A DNA stretch of 10,368 bases, from positions 1 through 10,368 of the forward strand of contig JARCMB010000323.1 of the NCBI GenBank assembly GCA_030248825.1, in the 5' to 3' direction. Positions 1 to 5,810 of this stretch are shown here, one piece after another; position 1 is the stretch's first letter, and every line of letters starts with the position of its first letter. The stretch comes from Pseudanabaenaceae cyanobacterium MP8IB2.15 (lineage in GTDB: Bacteria > Cyanobacteriota > Cyanobacteriia > Pseudanabaenales > Pseudanabaenaceae). Under the pieces are notes generated by a model. It made no database searches. It saw only the letters and a list, made by a program, of their open reading frames with translations, and had not been told where the DNA came from. The position numbers and the translations under genes were made by a program.

Positions 1-362
1 ACACGCGGTGTAGAAGGAGGAGTTACGGTTGGATTCGGCGTTGTGGCAGGAGGTAAAGGGACACTACCAGGAATAATGGCGAAAGGATCGCGGTCTTTGT
101 CTCTGCTAGCCTGAGTCCCGACTTTCTTTTCTAGTTCTTCTTGCCTTCTAGCTTTATCTGTTGGCGGGATCAATGCTGTGTTACCGCTGACCACAAAAGG
201 TGCGGCAAACGGTTTGGCTGCAATAGGAGTTGCAACAGGTTTTACTATAGCTACTACAGTAGCGGCAGGGGTGGAGGTGTCAGCATTAGGAACTCCTTCA
301 CCGCAAGAACTAAGAAATGCTGCTGAAGCAGCCGCGATTCCGACTAGAAAAAAAGTACGCAT
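1..362 (-). CDS. Putative lipoprotein, Pro/Thr-rich, partial (C-terminus beyond the window)
   Basis: The minus strand is open from an ATG at 362 to the window edge, about 120 codons, with no stop seen. The N-terminus is a short lipoprotein signal peptide: Arg2, a hydrophobic run (FFLVGIAAASAAF), then the lipobox L17-S18-S19-C20, so the mature protein should begin at a lipid-modified Cys20. The mature part is low-complexity and rich in Ala, Pro, Thr and Val. It then has a charged stretch (DKARRQEELEKK), the motif RDKDRDPFAIIPGSVPLPP, and more Pro/Thr. An RDPF motif in a lipoprotein recalls the type IV pilus lipoprotein PilP, but the match is too short to name the gene. It is probably an envelope protein facing the periplasm. 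The start is supported by the signal peptide; a weak GAGAG lies upstream. Function unknown. The coding strand is clear because reading frames on the opposite strand give no sensible protein. Confidence 0.75.
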   Translation of the reverse strand, partial: MRTFFLVGIAAASAAFLSSCGEGVPNADTSTPAATVVAIVKPVATPIAAKPFAAPFVVSGNTALIPPTDKARRQEELEKKVGTQASRDKDRDPFAIIPGSVPLPPATTPNPTVTPPSTPR

Positions 363-390
363 AACACCACTCTCACATTAACCAATTTGT

Positions 391-417
391 TTCGTACAGG
401 ATAGCCTATATTGTCAA
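391..417 (-). promoter_or_regulatory. Possible promoter and palindromic operator for the lipoprotein gene
   Basis: On the minus strand a perfect -35 hexamer TTGACA (412-417) is followed after 15 bp by TACGAA (391-396), a poor -10. The -35 lies inside the perfect inverted repeat GTCAA-AA-TTGAC (413-424), which could be a repressor site. The predicted transcript would start about 20 bases before the ATG at 362. The short spacer and weak -10 keep this tentative. Confidence 0.3.
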
Positions 418-479
418 AATTGACGCGGTGATCATAAAGCTTTTTGACTCAAGTTGAGAAAAGAAATATGCGAGAAATT

Positions 480-1757
480 TTACAAGTCTGCTTGCTTCGG
501 CAAACGTGGCTGCCGACCGATTAATCCCATCATAAAATGCATCAAAATCCGCTTGAATGGTAGCAAGCTCGCCAGTGCCAAGCCAATTCTTCGCAGCCAT
601 TGCAGCACAAAGAACTGATTGGAAAATAAGCGATTGGTGATATCTGTCAGCATGATTACGCCCAAGTTATCCCAGCGTCGCCAAGTTTGATAGCGTTTCA
701 GGACATCGATCGAACCGATATCTTCGCCTTTGTGATGTGCTGTGAGAATAATTTCGGCGATCGCACCGACATCTCGAATCCCCAAATTCATGCCCTGACC
801 AGCTACGGGATGTGTCGTATGCGCGGCATCGCCAATCAAGGCTAAACGAGGTTGAATGTAGGTTTGAGCGTGCATCCATTGCGGTACATAACTGGCGCGT
901 TGTTTGCTTTCGATCGTCAGCTTACCAAGGCTAGCCAGTAAATCAGCCCCAAATCTTTGGCATAACTCTTGCATAAATCGATCTTCATCCAGCTCGATCA
1001 GAGTCGGGATTTCGGCAGTCGCGGCAGTCCAGACAATGCAACATCGATCGCCGTTAGGATTATTTTGATTATTAGATGGCAACGGCAAAATTGCAAATGG
1101 CCCAGAATTTTGAAATCTCTCGTAGGCAATGTTGTGATGAGAATGCTCGGTTTTGACCGTGAGCACGATGCAGGTTTGGTCGTAATGCTTTTGGGTTGTG
1201 GCGATATTGGCTAGCGATCGAACCACAGAACGACCACCATCCGCCGCGACTAGTAACTTAGCCGACAAAAATTGGTCGCCGAGATCTGAGCTAATTTTGA
1301 CTTCGATCGATTTGTCAGATCCAATTTTAGGCTTGACAATATCGATGATTTTGGCAGGACAGATTACCTCGATATTGTGGCATCGATCGATAAATTCCCA
1401 CAAAGCCGCTTGAGTCGTGGCATTCTCGACCACATAGCCGAGGGCTTCTTGCTTAATATCTTCACGCCGTAACTTAACCGAATGGGGATAGTCACCGTCA
1501 GAAATTTGAATGCAATGCATCGGTGATACGCCACGACGCAGCATCCCATCCCAGACCCCGATATTTTGCCAAATATGACTGGAACCTAACGCTACAGCAC
1601 TGGCCCGCCCATCTGCACCAAATTGTCCCTGTAATAGATCGGCACGAGCTTCAATTAGTCCGACCTTTAAGCTATTCGATCGATTATTTTTATCTCCCAA
1701 CGCACAGGCAAGACTGGCTCCAACCATTCCTCCACCGACAATCAGGACATCAAACAT
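480..1757 (-). CDS. FAD-dependent aromatic hydroxylase, UbiH/VisC/COQ6 family
   Basis: This 425-residue flavoprotein monooxygenase has the full set of group A hydroxylase motifs. The dinucleotide-binding GGGMVG (residues 8-13) starts right after Met1, which fixes the start. The second FAD/NAD(P)H motif is ADGGRS (172-177). The FAD ribityl-binding motif is LIGDAAHTTHPVAGQGMNLG (307-326). Length matches the family. UbiH/UbiF/UbiI/COQ6 enzymes hydroxylate the ring of ubiquinone precursors using O2 and NAD(P)H. Cyanobacteria make plastoquinone rather than ubiquinone, so the likely substrate is another prenylated quinone or aromatic intermediate; plastoquinone or tocopherol metabolism is an inference. 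The hydrophobic C-terminal segment (about 381-412, rich in Leu, Phe and Met) suggests peripheral membrane association, which suits a lipid-soluble substrate. The gene stands apart from its same-strand neighbours by 117 bp and 126 bp. Family assignment is firm; the exact reaction is not. Confidence 0.9.
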   Translation of the reverse strand: MFDVLIVGGGMVGASLACALGDKNNRSNSLKVGLIEARADLLQGQFGADGRASAVALGSSHIWQNIGVWDGMLRRGVSPMHCIQISDGDYPHSVKLRREDIKQEALGYVVENATTQAALWEFIDRCHNIEVICPAKIIDIVKPKIGSDKSIEVKISSDLGDQFLSAKLLVAADGGRSVVRSLANIATTQKHYDQTCIVLTVKTEHSHHNIAYERFQNSGPFAILPLPSNNQNNPNGDRCCIVWTAATAEIPTLIELDEDRFMQELCQRFGADLLASLGKLTIESKQRASYVPQWMHAQTYIQPRLALIGDAAHTTHPVAGQGMNLGIRDVGAIAEIILTAHHKGEDIGSIDVLKRYQTWRRWDNLGVIMLTDITNRLFSNQFFVLQWLRRIGLALASLLPFKRILMHFMMGLIGRQPRLPKQADL

Positions 1758-1806
1758 AAAGTTTTATTTAGTTAAATTAATATTTCTCCATTTTACGCCT
1801 AAACCC

Positions 1807-1835
1807 AAAACATAGGGCGCAATATGTCGCGCCCT
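1807..1835 (-). terminator. Hairpin terminator after the YbjN-domain gene
   Basis: A perfect 7-bp GC-rich stem, AGGGCGC (1814-1820) with GCGCCCT (1829-1835), encloses an 8-base loop. Read on the minus strand it is followed by ATGTTTTGGG, a short T-tract. It sits about 50 bp past the stop of the gene at 1884-2339 and before the start of the hydroxylase gene, so it would separate the two transcripts. The T-tract is short, so termination may be partial. Confidence 0.55.
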
Positions 1836-1836
1836 C

Positions 1837-1872
1837 TAGTCAAAGCTTTAGTTAAAACTCTAGTAAAAGTTG
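1837..1872. repeat. Three imperfect 12-bp tandem units
   Basis: TAGTCAAAGCTT (1837-1848), TAGTTAAAACTC (1849-1860) and TAGTAAAAGTTG (1861-1872) lie end to end with an exact 12-bp period. TAGT is constant, followed by an A-rich core. They fill the space between the stop of the YbjN-domain gene and its terminator hairpin. No known element is recognised. Confidence 0.45.
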
Positions 1873-1883
1873 AGAGAAATTAA

Positions 1884-2339
1884 TCAGCTGAACTGGGCTT
1901 TAAGCGAATCGTCATTACTATCCGCAATCGTCGCGACGATCGTAATGATCCGAGAAATTTCCGCCGCCGACAGATCTTCGACCGAACGAGCTGCAACCAC
2001 AATTACTTGATCGTTCTGGATCGCAAAGCGAGCTTCAAAGGTTTCAGAAGCATTCTTTTCCAGCAAAAGTCTTAGTAGTTTTGCGTCATCTTTGGCTGGC
2101 ATCACTGTTGATAAGACTGTGAATGTGTCAGTTGGGGCTTCGCCCGTAATGTTGACGACAACCTCAACCGAACCATACCTGAATTTCCAGATGTTTCCAG
2201 TTTGGTTGACTACAGCAGTTTTGTCTGAATCCATACTGGCGATTACAGTCTGAATTATTTCGGCAAACTTCATGTCAGACTTTAGGTTGACTGAGTTATC
2301 AGGTGCTGTTACTACGGGTGCTTCAGTGCTAATAGTCAT
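1884..2339 (-). CDS. YbjN-domain-containing protein
   Basis: A 151-residue acidic, soluble protein without signal peptide or membrane segment. After a disordered Thr/Ala/Val-rich N-terminus (residues 1-20) comes an alpha/beta region. It includes a helix (FAEIIQTVIASM), strands around IWKFRYGSVEVVVNI, FTVLSTVM and FEARFAI-DQVIVVAARS, and a final long helix (EDLSAAEISRIITIVATIADSND). This order resembles YbjN-family proteins, which have a type III secretion chaperone-like fold and are common in cyanobacteria. Their biochemical role is unsettled; the E. coli member affects motility and stress responses. ATG at 2339 has a purine-rich AAGAG a few bases upstream. The gene is monocistronic: an extended -10 promoter lies upstream and a hairpin terminator downstream. 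Assigned by overall pattern, not by catalytic residues. Confidence 0.7.
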   Translation of the reverse strand: MTISTEAPVVTAPDNSVNLKSDMKFAEIIQTVIASMDSDKTAVVNQTGNIWKFRYGSVEVVVNITGEAPTDTFTVLSTVMPAKDDAKLLRLLLEKNASETFEARFAIQNDQVIVVAARSVEDLSAAEISRIITIVATIADSNDDSLKAQFS

Positions 2340-2374
2340 GATGCTCTTGTCTAAATTTCAGAGGTCTTAACAAC

Positions 2375-2383
2375 TGTATACCA
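2375..2383 (-). promoter_or_regulatory. Extended -10 promoter element for the YbjN-domain gene
   Basis: On the minus strand the sequence TGG-TATACA (2383 to 2375) fits an extended -10 (TGn plus a TATAAT-like hexamer). No good -35 lies 17 bp upstream, which is usual for extended -10 promoters. The transcript would begin near 2368, giving a leader of about 30 bases to the ATG at 2339. Confidence 0.4.
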
Positions 2384-2490
2384 GAAGACTGTATTTTCAC
2401 TAGTTCAATATCGCTTTAAACCAAAACTTAACTTTAGCGATTCTCCAACGGGAGTCCAACAGAGATCGAGCAGAAAAGTAAAGTTACTGG

Positions 2491-2528
2491 TGTTACGATC
2501 GAATTATTCAGTCAAGACTAAGGCTTGA
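2491..2528 (+). promoter_or_regulatory. Possible promoter and operator of the toxin-antitoxin operon
   Basis: TG-T-TACGAT (2491-2499) resembles an extended -10, though part of it belongs to the very common CGATCG word. Just downstream is an inverted repeat, TCAAG (2512-2516) and CTTGA (2524-2528) with 7 bp between. This is where an antitoxin or antitoxin-toxin complex could bind to autoregulate. Both calls rest on short matches. Confidence 0.25.
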
Positions 2529-2542
2529 ACCACTTTTTTAAT

Positions 2543-2547
2543 GAGGA
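2543..2547 (+). promoter_or_regulatory. Ribosome binding site of the antitoxin gene
   Basis: GAGGA lies 6 bases before the ATG at 2554. It is the clearest Shine-Dalgarno sequence in the window and fixes this start. The toxin gene has no such site and relies on the overlapping stop/start. Confidence 0.6.
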
Positions 2548-2553
2548 CAAATT

Positions 2554-2790
2554 ATGCAAGTTGTCATAGATTTACCTGACGAGTTAGATAAGCAACTTCT
2601 AGAATTGCCTGAGGTTAAAGAATTTGTTCAAGAAGCTGTTAAAAATATCTTATTAAAAGAGCAAAGAAAACAGTCAGGTTTAGAGTTGAGATCGCTTATG
2701 GCATCAGTTCCCGCTTCGGTAAGTTTGGCAGATGAGTTGATCGCGGAAAGAAGACTGGAAGCAAAAAAAGAGCTACAGGAAACTGAATGA
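2554..2790 (+). CDS. VapB-like antitoxin
   Basis: A 78-residue protein directly upstream of, and overlapping, a PIN-domain toxin. It begins with a strand-like segment (MQVVIDLPDEL) and a helix (about residues 19-35, PEVKEFVQEAVKNILLK). This could form a small DNA-binding fold such as ribbon-helix-helix, but I do not recognise a specific antitoxin family. The C-terminal part (SLADELIAERRLEAKKE, about residues 57-73) resembles the charged, flexible helix that VapB-type antitoxins lay across the toxin active site. The expected role is to neutralise the neighbouring ribonuclease and repress the operon. A strong ribosome binding site would favour antitoxin excess. The role rests on context plus the C-terminal tail; sequence alone would leave this hypothetical. 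Confidence 0.7.
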   Translation: MQVVIDLPDELDKQLLELPEVKEFVQEAVKNILLKEQRKQSGLELRSLMASVPASVSLADELIAERRLEAKKELQETE

Positions 2791-3164
2791 TGATATTGGA
2801 TGCCTCTGCATTATTAGCCTATTTGCAACATGAGCCAGGCGGTTTGCTAGTTGAGGAGATCCTACCAACAGCGATTATTTCAGCAGTTAACTGGTGTGAA
2901 GTTGCACAAAAGCTACGAGTTAGGTCGATCGATCATAAATCGGTTTGCAAGCGTTTAGAGATTTTGGGGCTTAAGTTTATTCCTTTTAGCATGGAACATG
3001 CTGATAAAGCAGGAGAGTTATGGCAGATTACATCACCTTTTGGTCTATCGTTGGGTGACAGAGCTTGTTTAGCTACTGGTTTGGTTGAGCAAACGTCTGT
3101 AATGACGGCAGATAAAATATGGCAAGAGCTGACTCTACCTTTGGAAATTCAATGTATTCGTTAA
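2787..3164 (+). CDS. VapC-like PIN-domain toxin (ribonuclease)
   Basis: A 125-residue single-domain PIN protein, the normal length for VapC. The metal-binding acidic residues are all present: Asp5 in MILDASALLAYL, Glu38 in the NWCEV segment, Asp91 in LSLGDRACLA and Asp109 in VMTADKIW. VapC toxins are Mg2+-dependent endoribonucleases, often cutting tRNA or rRNA; the target here cannot be read from the sequence. The gene starts inside the antitoxin stop codon (ATGA overlap, 2787-2790). A second in-frame ATG at 2790 is an equally good start and would give MILD at the N-terminus. Translation is thus coupled to the antitoxin. With all four acidic residues intact, the toxin is probably active. It ends 6 bp from the end of the convergent ATPase gene with no terminator between them. 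Confidence 0.88.
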   Translation: MMILDASALLAYLQHEPGGLLVEEILPTAIISAVNWCEVAQKLRVRSIDHKSVCKRLEILGLKFIPFSMEHADKAGELWQITSPFGLSLGDRACLATGLVEQTSVMTADKIWQELTLPLEIQCIR

Positions 3165-3170
3165 TTCAGG

Positions 3171-3806
3171 TTAATTATCTGACCAAGGGACTAGATCTCC
3201 GTGGGTGATTTTCCAGCATCGATCGGCGATGGGACGCAGTTCTTCTGGTTCGTGGCTGACTACCAGTAATGTCCAAGTTTTCTTGAGTTCAGCAAGCAGA
3301 GCTAACAACTGCTTTCGCATTGACCAGTCTAGTCCTGCGGTTGGCTCATCTAGCAATAACAATCCTGGCTGCCGAATTAACTGGACACCTAGGGCTAAGC
3401 GTCTTTGTTGCCCACCACTGAGCGACTGCGGCGAGGTATTGAGATTAACCTGACCCAACCCAACAGATTTTAACGTGGCATCAATTCGATCGCTATCTAA
3501 GTCCACATGCCCCAAGCGCAGTTCTTCGAGCATCGTACTACCGCAGAAATGACGTTCGGGAAACTGAAACACCAGTCCGCTCAGTTGTTGTAAGTTGTCT
3601 GGGATCAAATCTTGATTGCGCCAATGAATTGTGCCACCATGCCACTCGACAAAACCTGCCAAAATCTCTAGAAGAGTGCTTTTGCCAGAACCACTTGGGC
3701 CGACCACTAAGCCAAGTTGTTGCGGTGCTAGCTCTAGAGAGATGCCCTTGAGAATCGGCTCAGGTGTGGCTGGGGGATGATAGAGCAACCCTTGAATTGA
3801 CAGCAT
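3171..3806 (-). CDS. ABC transporter ATP-binding protein, EcfA/CbiO-like
   Basis: A complete 211-residue ATPase with every ABC motif: Walker A GPSGSGKST (36-44), Q-loop Gln81, signature LSGGQQ (129-134), Walker B LLLLDEP (149-155), D-loop AGLD (157-160) and switch His185. The Q-loop context LVFQFPERHFCG is typical of energy-coupling-factor (ECF) ATPases and CbiO, which power uptake of vitamins, cobalt or nickel together with a T component and a substrate-binding S component. It lacks the C-terminal extension of many EcfA proteins, which usually run to about 270 residues. No transmembrane or substrate-binding partner is encoded in the window, so the partner must be elsewhere. Upstream AAGG about 9 bp before the ATG may serve as ribosome binding site. 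Substrate unknown. Confidence 0.88.
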   Translation of the reverse strand: MLSIQGLLYHPPATPEPILKGISLELAPQQLGLVVGPSGSGKSTLLEILAGFVEWHGGTIHWRNQDLIPDNLQQLSGLVFQFPERHFCGSTMLEELRLGHVDLDSDRIDATLKSVGLGQVNLNTSPQSLSGGQQRRLALGVQLIRQPGLLLLDEPTAGLDWSMRKQLLALLAELKKTWTLLVVSHEPEELRPIADRCWKITHGDLVPWSDN

Positions 3807-4000
3807 AAGAATTTAACCTTGAGCATAAAGAAATCTTGAGGATTCGGGAACGTTATGCGCCCCTCCATCATCATACAGACTGGATTGATTCAGATCGACT
3901 ACGATCGAACCATGCGATGAGAGGATATGAATAGTCAACTCTTTCCAGCAAAATGGTAGTAACTGATTAATTTTTGGTACGGATAACTTAGTCGATCGAC
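3807..4000. other. Intergenic region between divergent ATPase and TPR genes
   Basis: This 194-bp stretch should hold the promoters for both divergent genes, but I find no convincing -35/-10 pair. On the minus strand TTGACT (near 3932) and TATGAT (near 3873) are isolated matches. An open minus-strand frame (3813-4028, 71 codons) covers nearly the whole stretch and stops 6 bp before the ATPase start. It overlaps the TPR signal-peptide codons, lacks a ribosome binding site and has no recognisable family, so it is not called as a gene. Confidence 0.4.
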
Positions 4001-4903
4001 ATGAAAACACAAATGGATCACAAACCATCTAATTACCGTCTGCTGACCACTGCTATCCTTGCTAGTGGGTTCTCTGTGATGCTATCGATGGTTATAGCTT
4101 TGCCATCGTGGGCAGGCGATCCGTTTCGCGCTAGCAAACCTAAAGCGATCGGACCCGAAGCTCAGGCGGCGTTTGAGCTGATGTTCAAGCAAGGTAATTA
4201 TCCTGCGGCGACTAAACAATTGAACAAGGCTCTGCGGACCGAAGCGGGCGATCCGTTGGTTCAGGGCTTAAAAGCATCACTGGCATATATGGAGCAAGAT
4301 TATGGCTCGATGCAAATCTATGCCAACAAAACTCGGATTGCTGCCCAGAAAATCATGGAGTCCGATCCACTGCGGGGGCATCTCTACATAGGGGTGAGTT
4401 ATCTGATCGAAGCTGGCTTTGTCATTACCACTAAAGGTATTGTCGGCGGTACACCTGAAGCCTTGGGGCTAATTCAAAAACAACTAGACGAAATTAAAGC
4501 CGCCCAAGAAATCGACCCCAACGATCCCGAACTAAATTTGATCAAGGGTTATATGGATATGCTAATCGCCAGTGTGCTGCCCTTGTCCGATCTCGAAGGC
4601 GCATTAACTAGTCTGCGTAGCTCTTCTCCTGAATATCTAAAATGGCGTGGGATTGCTCTCGGATACCGCGACGCGAAGAAAAACGACCAAGCCCTAGACG
4701 CAATCGATAAGGCTCTAGCATCAGCGCCCAATAATCCCGAACTAAATTATCTTAAAGGTCAGATTTTGTGGGCAAAAGATAATCTCGACGAAGCCAAACG
4801 TCATTACCGTCTGGCATTGAGCAAATCCAAGCAACTATTGCCGAGCTTAACCAAGCAGATCAATAGCGAATGCACCACCTTAACGGGAACAAGTTGCCTT
4901 TAA
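4001..4903 (+). CDS. Secreted TPR-repeat protein, probably periplasmic
   Basis: A 300-residue protein with an N-terminal signal peptide. A polar start (about residues 1-13) is followed by a hydrophobic core (LLTTAILASGFSVMLSMVIALP) and a likely signal peptidase I site after SWA, so the mature protein begins near Gly39-Asp-Pro-Phe. The rest is helical with tetratricopeptide-like repeats: AAFELMFKQGNYPAATKQLNKAL (about 56-78), a weaker region to 190, and two clear C-terminal repeats around 214-241 and 247-274. TPR proteins act as protein-binding scaffolds. The C-terminus carries the only mature cysteines, Cys291 and Cys299, which could form a disulfide in the periplasm. It resembles cyanobacterial periplasmic TPR proteins of unknown function. 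Neither ATG at 4001 nor the one at 4013 has a clear ribosome binding site; both keep the signal peptide. A HAD phosphatase gene follows 48 bp downstream on the same strand. Confidence 0.8.
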   Translation: MKTQMDHKPSNYRLLTTAILASGFSVMLSMVIALPSWAGDPFRASKPKAIGPEAQAAFELMFKQGNYPAATKQLNKALRTEAGDPLVQGLKASLAYMEQDYGSMQIYANKTRIAAQKIMESDPLRGHLYIGVSYLIEAGFVITTKGIVGGTPEALGLIQKQLDEIKAAQEIDPNDPELNLIKGYMDMLIASVLPLSDLEGALTSLRSSSPEYLKWRGIALGYRDAKKNDQALDAIDKALASAPNNPELNYLKGQILWAKDNLDEAKRHYRLALSKSKQLLPSLTKQINSECTTLTGTSCL

Positions 4904-4918
4904 GTAAGGAACCGTTAA
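4880..4918 (+). other. Possible RNA hairpin over the TPR stop codon
   Basis: A perfect 7-bp inverted repeat, TTAACGG (4880-4886) with CCGTTAA (4912-4918), encloses a smaller stem CCTT (4897-4900) with AAGG (4906-4909). The TAA stop (4901-4903) sits in the inner loop. No T-tract follows, so it is not a standard terminator. It might pause polymerase or stabilise mRNA between the two genes, or be chance. Confidence 0.25.
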
Positions 4919-4951
4919 CAATAGACTGGTAATCGATCGCTAATATTTGAT

Positions 4952-5794
4952 ATGGGTCAACAAATTCGACTGGTGGTACTGGATATTGATGGCACAATCA
5001 ATGGTGATTCAAATCAGATTAATCTACCTGTAAAGCAAGCTGTGCTAGCAGCTCAAGCAAGGGGAGTGAAGGTGGGAATTGCCACAGGGCGGATGTATCG
5101 ATCGGCTTTGCGATTCCATCAGGAGATCAATGCTGATGTGCCTCTGATCTCTTACCAAGGAGCATTGATTAAAGACCCCCAAACTCAGACTGTAGTTGGT
5201 CATTGGCCAGTAGAGTTGAAGTATGCTCTATCACTGATCGATGATTTTGCTGAGTATGTGGCGATCGAAAAGGCATCTGTACATATTTACATCGACGATC
5301 GGCTATATGTGCGGCGGATTACTGAAGAGACTAAAGGCTATGCCGAGCGATCTGGGGTTGAGCCGATCGAAGTTGGCGATCTGCGCGAATTTCTGTTATC
5401 TCGATCTGCCGATCATCCACCGACCAAAGTTCTGGCTTTGTGTGATAGCCCTGAGCTGGTAACGCAGTTACTCGCACAACTCAAGCAACGCTATACACCT
5501 GGGGAATTGTATCTCACGAAGTCCGTCGCCACTTTCTTTGAAGCGACCAATCCAATCGCGAATAAAGGTACGGCGGTTAGTCATTTAGCCGAAAATTTGC
5601 TTGGGTTCGATCGAAGCGAAGTGATGGCGATTGGCGATAATTTTAACGATCTAGAAATGTTGGAATATGCAGGCATTGGCGTAGCGATGGGCAATGCACC
5701 TCAAGGCGTAAAAGATATTGCCGACTGGGTTGCGCCTGACGTGAATGTAGATGGGGTGGCGGCAGCGATCGAGAAGTTTGTGCTCTCTGTATAA
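4952..5794 (+). CDS. Cof-type HAD-IIB phosphatase
   Basis: A 280-residue HAD-superfamily hydrolase with all four catalytic motifs. Motif I is LDIDGT (residues 10-15) with nucleophile Asp11 and acid/base Asp13. Motif II is the threonine in IATGR (Thr45). Motif III is Lys205 in PIANKGTAV. Motif IV is AIGDNFNDLEML with Asp229 and Asp233 binding Mg2+. The segment between motifs II and III (about 80-195) is the C2-type cap that defines the Cof/YidA group. These are cytosolic phosphatases, often broad, acting on sugar phosphates or phosphorylated cofactors; the substrate cannot be predicted. The start is set by the motif I position near the N-terminus. No clear ribosome binding site is seen. It may be co-transcribed with the TPR gene 48 bp upstream, though one protein is secreted and the other cytosolic. 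It is convergent with the glycosyltransferase gene, 16 bp apart. Confidence 0.9.
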   Translation: MGQQIRLVVLDIDGTINGDSNQINLPVKQAVLAAQARGVKVGIATGRMYRSALRFHQEINADVPLISYQGALIKDPQTQTVVGHWPVELKYALSLIDDFAEYVAIEKASVHIYIDDRLYVRRITEETKGYAERSGVEPIEVGDLREFLLSRSADHPPTKVLALCDSPELVTQLLAQLKQRYTPGELYLTKSVATFFEATNPIANKGTAVSHLAENLLGFDRSEVMAIGDNFNDLEMLEYAGIGVAMGNAPQGVKDIADWVAPDVNVDGVAAAIEKFVLSV

Positions 5795-5810
5795 AAGTTA
5801 GGGCATGAAA

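Noticed and set aside
141..381. Plus-strand open frames at the left edge
   Set aside because: They lie opposite a lipoprotein gene with a clear lipobox, have no ribosome binding site and show no recognisable protein pattern.
444..460. CTCA-AGT-TGAG hairpin after the hydroxylase gene as a terminator
   Set aside because: The stem is only 4 bp and AT-rich, too weak for an intrinsic terminator even though T or A runs are near.
969..1759. Plus-strand frames opposite the flavin hydroxylase
   Set aside because: They are antisense to conserved FAD-binding regions and show no domain or start signal.
2450..2462. Short CTCC-AACG-GGAG hairpin in the spacer before the toxin-antitoxin operon
   Set aside because: A 4-bp stem without a T-tract or conserved context is expected by chance.
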